A DNA stretch of 64,000 bases from Candidatus Lernaella stagnicola. Lineage in GTDB: Bacteria > Lernaellota > Lernaellaia > Lernaellales > Lernaellaceae. This document shows, in pieces, positions 7,455 through 15,647 of the stretch. The stretch's first letter is position 1. Each line of letters begins with the position of its first letter. The notes beneath the pieces were generated by a model. That model saw only the letters and a program-made list of their open reading frames with translations, was not told the origin of the DNA and did not search any database. Both the position numbers and the translations under genes were made by a program. The stretch spans positions 120,246 to 184,245 of the forward strand of contig JAVCCK010000007.1 in NCBI GenBank assembly GCA_030765525.1, read 5' to 3'.

Positions 7455-8495
7455 ATGCAAAAACAAATCAAACAGATTCAAGACCAGGCGTTGACCGACA
7501 TCGCCGCGGCAAACGATCCCGATGATCTCGACGGTATTCGCGTATCGGTGCTGGGTAAAAAAGGCTCGCTGACCCAAATCCTCCGAGGCATGAAAGACCT
7601 CTCGGCGGAAGAACGACCCCTCGTTGGAAAACTCGTCAACCTCGCGAAAGCCGCGATTGAAAAGGCCCTGGATGAAGGCAAAACGCGCCTCGTGCAACAA
7701 ACTCGCGCCGATGCGGCGAAAACCGAGCGCGTGGATATCAGCCTACCCGGGCGGCGACCGCTGCGCGGCAGCCTGCACCCGCTGACCCAAACCCTCGAGG
7801 AAATCGTACACATTTTCGAACGCATGGGCTTCATTTGGGAAGACGGCCCGGAAGTCGAAAAACCCTGGTACAATTTCGATGCGCTCAACTTTCCGCCCGA
7901 TCACCCGGCGCGTGACGAACACGATACGCTGTTCATCAACAACGACCTGTTGTTGCGCACCCACACGAGCCCGGTGCAAATCCGCGTCATGCAACGACAT
8001 CAGCCACCGGTGCGGATTCTCGCTCCCGGCTGGGTGTTTCGGTCCGACAGCATCGACGCCACACACTCGCCGATGTTCTCCCAAGTGGAAGGGCTGCTCG
8101 TCGACAAACACGTCTCCTTTGCCGACCTCAAGGGCATGCTCGACCACTTCGCCAAGGAATTTTTCGGTCCCAAGACGCGCACGCGTTTTCGCGCCAGCTT
8201 CTTCCCCTTTACCGAGCCGTCCGCAGAAGTGGACGTGTCCTGTTGGGGTTGCGGCGGCAGCGGCGAGCAAAAGAACGGCACCTGCTCGGTCTGCAAGGGC
8301 ACGGGCTGGGTCGAATTGCTCGGCGCCGGCATGGTCGACCCGGCGGTGTACGAAGCGGTCGGCTACGACCCGGAAGAAGTGACCGGTTGGGCCTTCGGCA
8401 TCGGCATCGAGCGCGTCGCCATGGCGCGCTACGACATCGATAATATTCGCCTCCTGTTCGAGGGGGATTTGCGGTTCTTGAGGCAGTTCCCATGA
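7455..8495 (+). CDS. pheS: Phenylalanine-tRNA ligase alpha subunit
   Basis: 346 residues. PheS is the catalytic subunit of the alpha2beta2 enzyme charging tRNA-Phe. An N-terminal coiled-coil tRNA-binding arm (1-95) contains LGKKGSLT. The class II core has motif 2-like RTHTSPVQIRVM and motif 3 GIGIERVAMARYDIDNIR. A zinc-knuckle insertion CWGCGG...CSVCKGTGW lies at about 262-286, as in many PheS proteins outside the enterics. GTG at 7449 (two codons upstream) is an equally possible start; neither has a strong ribosome site. Its stop overlaps the pheT ATG (ATGA). Confidence 0.95.
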   Translation: MQKQIKQIQDQALTDIAAANDPDDLDGIRVSVLGKKGSLTQILRGMKDLSAEERPLVGKLVNLAKAAIEKALDEGKTRLVQQTRADAAKTERVDISLPGRRPLRGSLHPLTQTLEEIVHIFERMGFIWEDGPEVEKPWYNFDALNFPPDHPARDEHDTLFINNDLLLRTHTSPVQIRVMQRHQPPVRILAPGWVFRSDSIDATHSPMFSQVEGLLVDKHVSFADLKGMLDHFAKEFFGPKTRTRFRASFFPFTEPSAEVDVSCWGCGGSGEQKNGTCSVCKGTGWVELLGAGMVDPAVYEAVGYDPEEVTGWAFGIGIERVAMARYDIDNIRLLFEGDLRFLRQFP

Positions 8496-10879
8496 TTGTT
8501 ACTTATCGTTGGCTGCAGGATTACGTCGATTTCGATACACCCATCGCAGAGTTATCCCATCGCCTGACCATGGCCGGTTTCGAAGTCGAAGAAGTGCGGA
8601 AAATCGGCGGCGACTACGACAACGTCGTCACCGCGCTGATTGAAAAAGTCGAACCGCACCCGGACGCGGATCGCCTGACGGTGTGCACGGTCTTTGACGG
8701 TCAAGAGCGATTTCAGGTCGTCTGCGGCGCGTCAAACACCGAAGCCGGGCGCATCGGCGTGTTGGCCCGGGTCGGTGCGAAACTGCCGGGCGGCAAACTC
8801 AAAAAAGGAAAAATTCGCGGCGTGGAGAGCTTCGGCATGCTGTGCGCCCGCGACGAACTGGGAATCAGCGACGACCACACCGGCATCTGGCTGTTGCCCG
8901 AAGGTACGCCTCTCGGGTTGGAGCCGCTTGCGGCGCAGGGTCTCGATGACTGGGCAATGGAACTGGGCGTGACACCTAACCGACCCGATGCGCTAAGCGT
9001 CATCGGCGTGGCGCGGGAAGTCGCGGCGCTGGTCGGTAAGCCGTTGAAAAAAACGGATCTCGAAATCGAGCCGGAGGGCGGCGCGATCGATGAGTACATG
9101 ACCATCGAAATCGAGGCGCCGGACAAGTGCCCGCGATACTGCGGCATGCTGGTAAAAGGCGTGAAGATTGCGCCTTCACCGCCGTGGATGGTCCACCGTC
9201 TCGAAGCCGCCGGCGTGCGGGCCATCAACAACATTGTCGATATTACCAACTTCGTGCTGCTGGAGTACGGCCAGCCGTTGCATGCCTTTGACTACTCCTT
9301 CTTGAGCGATCGGCGCATCGTGGTGCGCTGCGCGAAAGACGGCGAAACGATTACCACGCTCGACGAACAGGTGCGGCCGCTGGATGGCGACGACCTGCTG
9401 ATTTGCGACGGCGTCAAACCAGTCGCGCTGGCCGGGATCATGGGCGGTCTCAACAGCCTCGTGTCCGATGATACGGTCGACGTATTCATCGAATCGGCGT
9501 ACTTCGAACCGACCGGCATTCGCCGCACCAGCCGCAAGCTCGAACTTTCTTCCGAGTCGAGCTACCGCTTCGAACGCGGCACCGGCGTGGAGAATACCGT
9601 GCTGGGCGCCCACCGCGCGGCGCGACTTATGGCGGAACTGGCCGGCGGCACCCTCGTGCCCGGCTTTATCGACGCCTATCCGAAAACGATTCCACGGCGA
9701 CAAGTCGCCATGCGGCCCGCCAAGGTCAACGCCCTGTTGGGAATTGATCTGGACGCCGCGCAAATGATCACGCACTTGGAGTCCATCGAGTTACGGGTTG
9801 TCGACACTTCGCCCGACCGGCTTGTTGTGGAGGTGCCGAGTTTCCGACCCGACTTGGAGCGCGAAGTCGATCTCGCCGAGGAGATCGCTCGCTTGCACGG
9901 GTACGAAAACATTCCGCTGACGATTCACATGGGTGTCGACGCCGAGAATCGTCCGTGGGCGCTGCGCGACTTTCTGCGCGATCTGCGACGTGAACTGGCC
10001 GGGATGGGGCTCAGTGAAACCATCTCGCTGGCCTTCGTTGCGCCCGAGGCTCTGGCCGCCGTGGGCGCACCGGAAGGCATTCGGCTTGCCAATCCACTTA
10101 GTGAGGACTTCGCCGTACTACGCACCTCGTTGCTGCCAAGCTTGCTGGGCGCGGTCGCGACCAACCAGGCGCGCCGCCTCAGCGACATCCGAATTTTCGA
10201 AGCCCGGCGGGTGTATCTGCCGCAAGCCGACGACGACATGCCGACCGAGCCGCACCACTTGGGCCTCTTGGTGGCCGGTAGCCGACAGGATTCCTTCTGG
10301 ACGGGTGAATCACCGCATGTCGACTTCTACGACCTCAAGGGCCTTGTAGAGCGCCTGCTGACGCATTTCGGGCTGCGTAACGTAACCTGGCGGGTGCCGG
10401 CCGACGCCGGTCCTTTCTTGCCGGGCGTTTGCGCGGAGATGCTGATCGGTGAGAACAGCGCCGGCCGTATCGGCAAGCTGCGGACCGAATCCTTGGAAAT
10501 CTTCGGAATCGAAGGGGAGGTCTTTGCGGGCGAACTTAATTTGGATATGATAGCCGCTCAGGCGGATAGAGAAATCAAGTATCAGAAGTTGAGCAAGTTT
10601 CCGGCGATGTTCCGGGATATTGCTGTGTTGGCCGACGAAGAAGCGTCCGTTGACCGCATGCTCGCCGCGATTCGTGAGATTGATACTCGCCGGATCACGC
10701 GCCTGCACGTGTTTGACGTGTACAAAGGCAAGGGGATCCCACCGGGGAAGAAAAGCGTTGCCTTCTCCATGTGGTTTCAGGATCTGGCGAAGAACCTGTC
10801 GGACAAAGATGCCGACAAGCTCACGAAGAAAATCTTACGAGCGTTGAAAGAGGGTTTAGGCGCAACCCTAAGGGAATAG
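8492..10879 (+). CDS. pheT: Phenylalanine-tRNA ligase beta subunit
   Basis: 795 residues, the same length as the E. coli subunit. Domains in order: EMAP/OB tRNA-binding domain (about 40-150, HPDADRLTVC and GVESFGMLCARDELG), B3/B4 editing domain (about 210-390, NNIVDITNFVLLEYGQPLHAFD), B5 (about 400-475), a catalytic-like core, and the C-terminal ferredoxin-fold anticodon-binding domain (about 700-795, FPAMFRDIAVLADE). It overlaps pheS by four bases, ensuring balanced subunits. ihfA follows after about 100 bases behind its own candidate promoter. Confidence 0.96.
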   Translation: MIVTYRWLQDYVDFDTPIAELSHRLTMAGFEVEEVRKIGGDYDNVVTALIEKVEPHPDADRLTVCTVFDGQERFQVVCGASNTEAGRIGVLARVGAKLPGGKLKKGKIRGVESFGMLCARDELGISDDHTGIWLLPEGTPLGLEPLAAQGLDDWAMELGVTPNRPDALSVIGVAREVAALVGKPLKKTDLEIEPEGGAIDEYMTIEIEAPDKCPRYCGMLVKGVKIAPSPPWMVHRLEAAGVRAINNIVDITNFVLLEYGQPLHAFDYSFLSDRRIVVRCAKDGETITTLDEQVRPLDGDDLLICDGVKPVALAGIMGGLNSLVSDDTVDVFIESAYFEPTGIRRTSRKLELSSESSYRFERGTGVENTVLGAHRAARLMAELAGGTLVPGFIDAYPKTIPRRQVAMRPAKVNALLGIDLDAAQMITHLESIELRVVDTSPDRLVVEVPSFRPDLEREVDLAEEIARLHGYENIPLTIHMGVDAENRPWALRDFLRDLRRELAGMGLSETISLAFVAPEALAAVGAPEGIRLANPLSEDFAVLRTSLLPSLLGAVATNQARRLSDIRIFEARRVYLPQADDDMPTEPHHLGLLVAGSRQDSFWTGESPHVDFYDLKGLVERLLTHFGLRNVTWRVPADAGPFLPGVCAEMLIGENSAGRIGKLRTESLEIFGIEGEVFAGELNLDMIAAQADREIKYQKLSKFPAMFRDIAVLADEEASVDRMLAAIREIDTRRITRLHVFDVYKGKGIPPGKKSVAFSMWFQDLAKNLSDKDADKLTKKILRALKEGLGATLRE

Positions 10880-10886
10880 TTGAAAC

Positions 10887-10903
10887 AAGGCTGTCTAAGC
10901 CTT
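10887..10903 (+). other. Short hairpin after pheT
   Basis: AAGGCT-GTCTA-AGCCTT, six base pairs, 7 bases after the pheT stop. The A-rich rather than T-rich bases that follow make termination on the + strand unlikely. Confidence 0.25.
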
Positions 10904-10924
10904 CATAAACAGGCAAAAAAAATC

Positions 10925-10953
10925 TTGCAAACGCGAAATAAACCTGATAAAAC
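10925..10953 (+). promoter_or_regulatory. Candidate promoter for ihfA-merR
   Basis: TTGCAA (10925-10930), a 17-base spacer and TAAAAC (10948-10953) lie in an AT-rich stretch that contrasts with the flanks. The predicted start site is about 20 bases before the ihfA ribosome site (GGGGGGAG). Each box matches the consensus at four of six positions. Confidence 0.45.
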
Positions 10954-10980
10954 ACTCGAACTAACAAGGGGGGAGCGTCC

Positions 10981-11259
10981 ATGACGAAAGCGGATTTGGT
11001 GAATGCAATCTACGAACGCGTGGGCTTCTCGAAGAAGGAATCTGCACGTATTGTTGAGTTGGTCTTCGATATCATCAAAGAAACTTTGTCAGAGGGCGAG
11101 AAGATCAAAATTTCCGGATTCGGCAATTTTGTGGTTCGGGAAAAACGTTCGCGCATTGGCCGCAACCCGCAAACCGGTGAGGAAATCGAAATTTCCGCCC
11201 GGCGGGTTTTGACGTTTAAACCGAGCCAGGTGCTGCGGAACGCGCTCAAGGACGTATAG
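10981..11259 (+). CDS. ihfA: Integration host factor subunit alpha
   Basis: 92-residue HU/IHF-family DNA-bending protein. MTKADLVNAIYERVGFSKKE and the arm region GFGNFVVREKRSRIGRNPQTGEEIEI, with the intercalating proline in RNPQTG, are diagnostic; the KISGFGNF context and the pheST neighbourhood favour IhfA over HU. IHF-alpha works as a heterodimer with IhfB, which is not in the window. Placement after pheST and before a MerR-type gene is conserved in proteobacteria. Confidence 0.93.
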   Translation: MTKADLVNAIYERVGFSKKESARIVELVFDIIKETLSEGEKIKISGFGNFVVREKRSRIGRNPQTGEEIEISARRVLTFKPSQVLRNALKDV

Positions 11260-11301
11260 TAACGGCCTGGTGTTTCGCGCTTTAATAAGGATGGTGGGAC
11301 G

Positions 11302-11688
11302 ATGGCGGTTGATGAATCCCGCGAGATCCCAAAAAAGCTGTACTTTAAGATTGGTGAAGTCAGCGAAATCACCGGTGTGAAGCCCTATGTACTCCGGTAT
11401 TGGGAAACGGAATTCAACATCGTTCGGCCGTCCAAGACGCGCACCAACCAACGCCTGTATCGCCGTAAGGAAGTCGAACTCATCCTCGAGATCAAGCGCT
11501 TGCTGTACGAGGAAAAGTTTACGATCGCCGGCGCCAAAAAGGTGTTGATGGAGCGCAGCCGTAAACGGGCCGACAAAGGACACCAGCAGCTCACCATGAG
11601 TTTCAACCGAGAAGAGTACGTCGAGATTCTCAAAAAAATTAAAAGAGATATCCTCGAGATCAAAAAATCGGTTGAATCCTATTTGTGA
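11302..11688 (+). CDS. MerR family transcriptional regulator
   Basis: 128 residues. The winged helix-turn-helix (about 12-80) reads [22 protein letters not shown] and [15 protein letters not shown], the MerR DNA-binding signature. A short coiled-coil tail (about 100-128, [16 protein letters not shown]) would dimerise it, and there is no cysteine-based metal site or ligand domain. This small MerR next to ihfA is common in deltaproteobacteria-like genomes; its targets are unknown. Start ATG 11302 follows AAGGATGGTGGG. tRNA-Pro is 27 bases downstream. Confidence 0.88.
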   Translation: MAVDESREIPKKLYFKIGEVSEITGVKPYVLRYWETEFNIVRPSKTRTNQRLYRRKEVELILEIKRLLYEEKFTIAGAKKVLMERSRKRADKGHQQLTMSFNREEYVEILKKIKRDILEIKKSVESYL

Positions 11689-11715
11689 TTTGTTTATACC
11701 ATTGCTCTTGCTTCG

Positions 11716-11789
<74 letters not shown>

Positions 11790-11803
11790 TTAAGCGAAAT
11801 GAC

Positions 11804-11836
11804 CGCCCGGTTTTCGGACCGGGCGTTCTTTTTTTG
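11804..11836 (+). terminator. Intrinsic terminator after tRNA-Pro
   Basis: CGCCCGGT-(TTTCGG)-ACCGGGCG forms an 8-base-pair stem followed directly by TTCTTTTTTT, a textbook Rho-independent terminator on the + strand. Confidence 0.9.
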
Positions 11837-11850
11837 GCGTTCACAAAAAG

Positions 11851-11880
11851 AAAAGGCCGAGCATTACGCCCGGCCTTTTT
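11851..11880 (-). terminator. Terminator for the fadL-lipoprotein unit (bidirectional)
   Basis: AAAAGGCCG...CGGCCTTTT with an 11-12 base centre. On the minus strand it is followed by a T-rich run (complement of AAAAAGAAAAG at 11845-11855), 19 bases after the stop of the poly-Asp lipoprotein; on the plus strand it also ends in TTTTTT. Confidence 0.85.
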
Positions 11881-11898
11881 TACGTCGCGTCGTGTTTT

Positions 11899-12324
11899 CT
11901 ATTCGAAACACTCGATGATTTGCTCTTCCACTTGCACGTTGCAATCGGTCCAGGCACCGGCCGGATCACAATCTTCGCCAACGCACTCGAAGAAGCCGCC
12001 CATGACTTGCATCATGCAGTCGATGTCGATCGTGTCGGCGTAGGCTTCCAGGGCGGGGCCGTAGGCGTCAACCCAAGCCTGGCAGATTTCCTCGGCGTTC
12101 TCGACTTCGCACGCGTTCCAGAATTCCAGACAGGAATCGTATGCCGTGCTCATCAGCTCTTCGATGGGGTCGCCGCCGGTGGTGTCGTCGTCGCCGCTGT
12201 CGTCGTCGCCGGCATCGTTGTCGTCATCGTCGTCGTCGTCGTCGTCGCCGCACGCTGCGACCAGGCCGAATGCCAGGATCATAGCCATGACCATCGCGAT
12301 CATAAGTAGTCTCTCGATTTTCAT
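11899..12324 (-). CDS. Poly-Asp lipoprotein with eight-cysteine domain
   Basis: 141 residues. The signal peptide ends in lipobox LVAAC (Cys about residue 25). The cysteine is followed at once by G and a run of nine Asp, then N-D-A-G, DDD, S-G, DDD and TTGG, an acidic stalk of about 28 residues. The compact mature domain (about 52-141) contains eight cysteines, suggesting four disulfides in an oxidising compartment, and is itself acidic. No family is recognised. It lies 26 bases downstream of a FadL-like porin gene on the same strand and ends at a strong terminator, so the two are probably one unit. The same 15-base DNA unit for DDDTT recurs at the right end of the window. Confidence 0.8.
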   Translation of the reverse strand: MKIERLLMIAMVMAMILAFGLVAACGDDDDDDDDDNDAGDDDSGDDDTTGGDPIEELMSTAYDSCLEFWNACEVENAEEICQAWVDAYGPALEAYADTIDIDCMMQVMGGFFECVGEDCDPAGAWTDCNVQVEEQIIECFE

Positions 12325-12350
12325 TTCGTATCTCCTTGTTGTTTTTTCAT

Positions 12351-13823
12351 TTAAAAGGCGAAGGAAAACATGACGTGCGCCAAGTGCTCGCCGAGCGTCG
12401 ACTCGCTATTGTCGTACTCGGCGGCGATCTGGTGATCGCTCGACGCCGTCTGCGTGTTGGAAACGGCGTACTCATACGCCGCATTGACTTCGAAGAAATC
12501 CTTGACGTTATACCCGCCGCCCAGCGTGATGTGGTGCTCGACGATTGCCGGGAAAACGGCGAAAACCGTGTCGTCCGGCACGGGATTCTTGCCGTAGTTG
12601 TAACCGACGCGGGCGAACGCCCCGGGCAGAAACTCGTATTGCGTGCCAAATGCGAAGACGAGTTGGTCTTCCCATTTCAACGGAATCTCCGCGACGACCT
12701 TGTCGCCGCCGATCATCTTGTTGATGTTATCGTTGTCGCCGTTGGACAGCGTCATCTTGAATTTTTCCATCGTCGCCGACCAGTTAATCCAGGTTACGTC
12801 GACACCCATCAGCAGTTGTTCGAGCGGCCGCACTGCGACGCCGAACGCCAGCTTCCGCGGCCAAGCGAATTCGACTTCCGCGTCGTAGTTGGCTGCGTAA
12901 CCGCGCTCGGGATCCACACCGTTTTCCTGGAAAAACTCCATGACGGCTTGCTCAGCTTGCTGCGGCGTGTCGACCGACGGCATGAGTTGGAACGCGTCGA
13001 CCATCTTGGGCAATGCGTCGTCGAACTGACCTTGCATGTCCATTTTCGCGTCGCCGTGGAAAGTCAGCGTGGTCTGGAACGTGTAGGCTAATCCGAGGGA
13101 CACGACCTCGTGCGGCGTGATCAGAATGCCGAGCTTCCCGCCGAAACCAAACGCGTTGGCGTTTTCCAACTCAGCCATCGCGGTCAGTTCGTCGTACCCG
13201 AGCATGTTCTCGAATAAGGAACCGAACGAAACCTCCGAACCGCCACGCATCGCCCGGCCGGTCATGATCGAAGGATGCACCGCAAAGGGCATTTTCATCC
13301 CCATTTGGGCCCACCCGAGATTGAACGCGCCGCCCAGCGAAACCATCTCGTGCGGCTGGTAGGCGATCGTCGGCGCCAGTTTCATGTAGCCAAGGGTGGA
13401 AAAATAATCCGCATCCTGGCCCGCGATCGCGTGATCGAGTTTGAACTCCGCGCCCATGCCGCCTTGCGTGAATACACCCAGGCCCAAGGCAATCGGCACG
13501 TTCTGAAAACGGTAGCCGTACGCAATCATCGGCATCGGAAAGATGTTGACTACGCCGTCCTTGTCATTCAGGTCGTTCTTGAAGTGCACGATGGGAATCA
13601 AGAGGGCTGTCCCGAAATCGATGCGGTGGCCGAGTAATTGGGTCAAACCGGCCGGGTTCGTGTTCATCGCCGTGGCGTCGGTCGCAATCGCGATATCGAC
13701 GCCGCCCATGCCTGCGGCCCGCGCGCCGCTCGCAGTGGCCTCCATTCCATTTGTGGCGAACGCCGCCGGCACCAAAACCAGCGTCAAAGCAAGCGCGATG
13801 CTAAAGCGAACAAGTGACTTCAT
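12351..13823 (-). CDS. OmpP1/FadL family outer-membrane protein
   Basis: 490 residues from ATG 13823, which follows AGGGGGAT; an upstream ATG (13907) would add 28 residues before the signal peptide and is rejected. The signal peptide ends AFA, and the mature start TNGMEATASGARAAGMGGVDIAI is the FadL plug/hatch signature, with the NPAG motif (about residue 57) found in this family. The rest alternates hydrophobic and aromatic residues as in a 14-stranded barrel and ends in Phe (MFSFAF), the usual assembly signal. FadL proteins take up long-chain fatty acids or other hydrophobic compounds. It heads a two-gene unit with the poly-Asp lipoprotein. Confidence 0.85.
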   Translation of the reverse strand: MKSLVRFSIALALTLVLVPAAFATNGMEATASGARAAGMGGVDIAIATDATAMNTNPAGLTQLLGHRIDFGTALLIPIVHFKNDLNDKDGVVNIFPMPMIAYGYRFQNVPIALGLGVFTQGGMGAEFKLDHAIAGQDADYFSTLGYMKLAPTIAYQPHEMVSLGGAFNLGWAQMGMKMPFAVHPSIMTGRAMRGGSEVSFGSLFENMLGYDELTAMAELENANAFGFGGKLGILITPHEVVSLGLAYTFQTTLTFHGDAKMDMQGQFDDALPKMVDAFQLMPSVDTPQQAEQAVMEFFQENGVDPERGYAANYDAEVEFAWPRKLAFGVAVRPLEQLLMGVDVTWINWSATMEKFKMTLSNGDNDNINKMIGGDKVVAEIPLKWEDQLVFAFGTQYEFLPGAFARVGYNYGKNPVPDDTVFAVFPAIVEHHITLGGGYNVKDFFEVNAAYEYAVSNTQTASSDHQIAAEYDNSESTLGEHLAHVMFSFAF

Positions 13824-14238
13824 CGCGTATCCCCCTGGGGACGTGCGGACAGGCCGCGACCCCTGGTTATCGTGCGCTCGGGCTAGTTCCCGAACGTTGT
13901 TTCGCATCGATTCGATCGGCGGCGGCTTCTAATGCCCACCAAGCCGGTAGACTAGGTAGGGAATTAGTATCAATATATCTATATAGATGTCAATCGAAAA
14001 ATTAAGATAGATAGATATAGATAACAATAGATACCAGGTTTCAACAATCGCTTAAGGACGGTGCCGAAGGCGAATCGCCACAACATGTGGGTCACGCCTC
14101 GTCGAATTACTCCATATTCAGTTTTTCCCTTGTCGCTGCAGGTCGGATTTAGTACCATGCGCCGCACCGAAAATACCGGCGAATCGCCTAACGAAGCCTG
14201 TTATGAGGCGATTTTCGGGACGCAGACGGAGAAACCAG
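13824..14238. other. Divergent intergenic region with AT-rich tetranucleotide tract
   Basis: 415 bases between the divergent fadL-like gene and surE. A 12-base palindrome ATCTATATAGAT (13977-13988) is followed by an AT-rich tract built from ATAG/ATAGATA units (about 14004-14033), standing out in a GC-rich chromosome. Promoters in both directions are expected here. A weak pair TTGTCG (14130-14135)/TACCAT (14153-14158) with a 17-base spacer could serve surE. No protein-coding gene is supported. Confidence 0.5.
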
Positions 14239-14982
14239 TTGCGCATACTTGTCACGAACGACGACGGAATCGATGCACCCGGAATCCACGCCTTGGCCGA
14301 AGCTTTGGCGGAACTCGGGGACGTCGTCGTTTCGGCTCCCGACGGTAACCGCAGCGCCAGCGCCCATAGCCTCACACTGGATCACCCGTTGCGCATTCAG
14401 CAGGTCAGGCCCGGCTGGTTCGCGTGCGACGGCACCCCCGCCGATTGCGTACACGTGGCGCTGAACGGTTTTTTGCGCGACGAACGCCCGCTCCTGGTCG
14501 TCGCCGGCATCAATGCCGGCGGGAATCTCGGGCAGGACATTACTTACAGCGGGACCGTGATGGCCGCGTTGGAAGCGACGCTGCTTGGCGTGCCGGCGTT
14601 CGCGGTGAGCGTCGACGCGAGAACCCAGATCGATTATTCCGGAGCCGTAGCGATGGCCACGCGTGTCGCGCGCCGGGTTTTGGCCAACGGGTTGCCGCCT
14701 ACCGTGCTGCTGAATTTGAACGTGCCCAGTGCGTCGCCCGAACAAATCAAAGGCATCAAGTTGACGCGGCAGGGGCGGCGACTGTACGGCGACGAAATCG
14801 ACGAACGTATGGACCCGCGCGGCCGCGAGTATTATTGGATCGGCGGTCAGGAACTCGGATTTGAGCAGATTGACGGCAGCGACATGGTTGCCGTCCGCCA
14901 AGGATTCGCGTCCTTGACGCCGATTTCCGCGGATCTGACCGATCATTCGTATCTCGAAAAGATGATGGATCAATCATGGTGA
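14239..14982 (+). CDS. surE: 5'-nucleotidase SurE
   Basis: 247 residues from TTG 14239, preceded by ACGGAGA; this start gives the family N-terminus (L/M)RILVTNDDGIDAPG, whereas ATG 14203 adds 12 Arg-rich residues. SurE dephosphorylates nucleoside monophosphates in a metal-dependent way. Metal ligands are in NDDG (about residues 7-10), in the serine of NRSASAHSLT and in the Asn of GINAGGNLG. Length matches E. coli SurE (253). It is followed by pcm with an 8-base overlap, the widespread surE-pcm pair linked to stationary-phase survival. Confidence 0.93.
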   Translation: MRILVTNDDGIDAPGIHALAEALAELGDVVVSAPDGNRSASAHSLTLDHPLRIQQVRPGWFACDGTPADCVHVALNGFLRDERPLLVVAGINAGGNLGQDITYSGTVMAALEATLLGVPAFAVSVDARTQIDYSGAVAMATRVARRVLANGLPPTVLLNLNVPSASPEQIKGIKLTRQGRRLYGDEIDERMDPRGREYYWIGGQELGFEQIDGSDMVAVRQGFASLTPISADLTDHSYLEKMMDQSW

Positions 14983-15647
14983 GACATACGCCCACGCCGG
15001 AGCAATTGGAAACCGCCCGAGACATGATGGTGGAAAAACAACTCAAGGCGCGAGGTATCAAGGACCCTCGCGTGCTTGACGTCATGGCCCGTCTGCCTCG
15101 CGAGCGCTTCATGCCGCAACACGTGTGGGCCGAAGCGTACGCCGATCGCGCCGTGCCCATCGGTCAAGGGCAAACAATCAGCCAGCCCCTGATTGTCGCC
15201 TTGATGACCGAAGCCTTGGAACTGAAGGGGAAGGAAAAAGTTTTGGAGGTCGGCACCGGTTCCGGCTACCAGGCGGCGATTCTCGCGCATCTGGCCGACC
15301 GCGTGTTCACCATCGAGCGAGTCCGCGAACTGGGCCGTCAAGCCGAACGTCTTTTCGCCGAGATGCGTCTGGACAACATTCTAGTGCGTATCGCCGACGG
15401 CTCCCACGGCTGGCGCGAAGAAGTGCCGTTCGACGCGATCATCGTGACCGCCGGTGCGCCGGTGGACGTGGATCACTACCTCGAACAACTTCCCTACGGC
15501 GGGCGCCTCGTCGTGCCGGTGGGCTCGACGCCGAACGCCCAGACGCTGCTGCGTTTCACTCGCGAACGTAATCGCACCGTGAAGGAGGACTACGGGCCGT
15601 GCCGCTTCGTCCCGCTGGTCGGTCACTACGGATGGAACAACAAATGA
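14976..15647 (+). CDS. pcm: Protein-L-isoaspartate O-methyltransferase
   Basis: 223 residues. Pcm methylates isoaspartyl residues to start repair of aged proteins, using SAM. The SAM-binding motif I VLEVGTGSGYQAAILA is at about 88-104, the active-site block GQGQTISQPLIVALMTEAL at about 60-79, and the post-motif region VPFDAIIVTAGAP at about 150. It overlaps the end of surE and is followed by a YqaA-type gene with a four-base overlap (ATGA), so expression is coupled. Confidence 0.94.
   Translation: MVRHTPTPEQLETARDMMVEKQLKARGIKDPRVLDVMARLPRERFMPQHVWAEAYADRAVPIGQGQTISQPLIVALMTEALELKGKEKVLEVGTGSGYQAAILAHLADRVFTIERVRELGRQAERLFAEMRLDNILVRIADGSHGWREEVPFDAIIVTAGAPVDVDHYLEQLPYGGRLVVPVGSTPNAQTLLRFTRERNRTVKEDYGPCRFVPLVGHYGWNNK

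Noticed and set aside
14004..14033. Possible insertion-sequence end or att site at the ATAG repeats
   Set aside because: No transposase or integrase nearby, no inverted terminal repeats or target duplication, and the nearby tRNA genes are intact and distant.
14061..14348. 95-codon open frame before surE
   Set aside because: Overlaps the surE start in another frame, is Arg/Thr-rich as expected for a shadow, and has no ribosome site.
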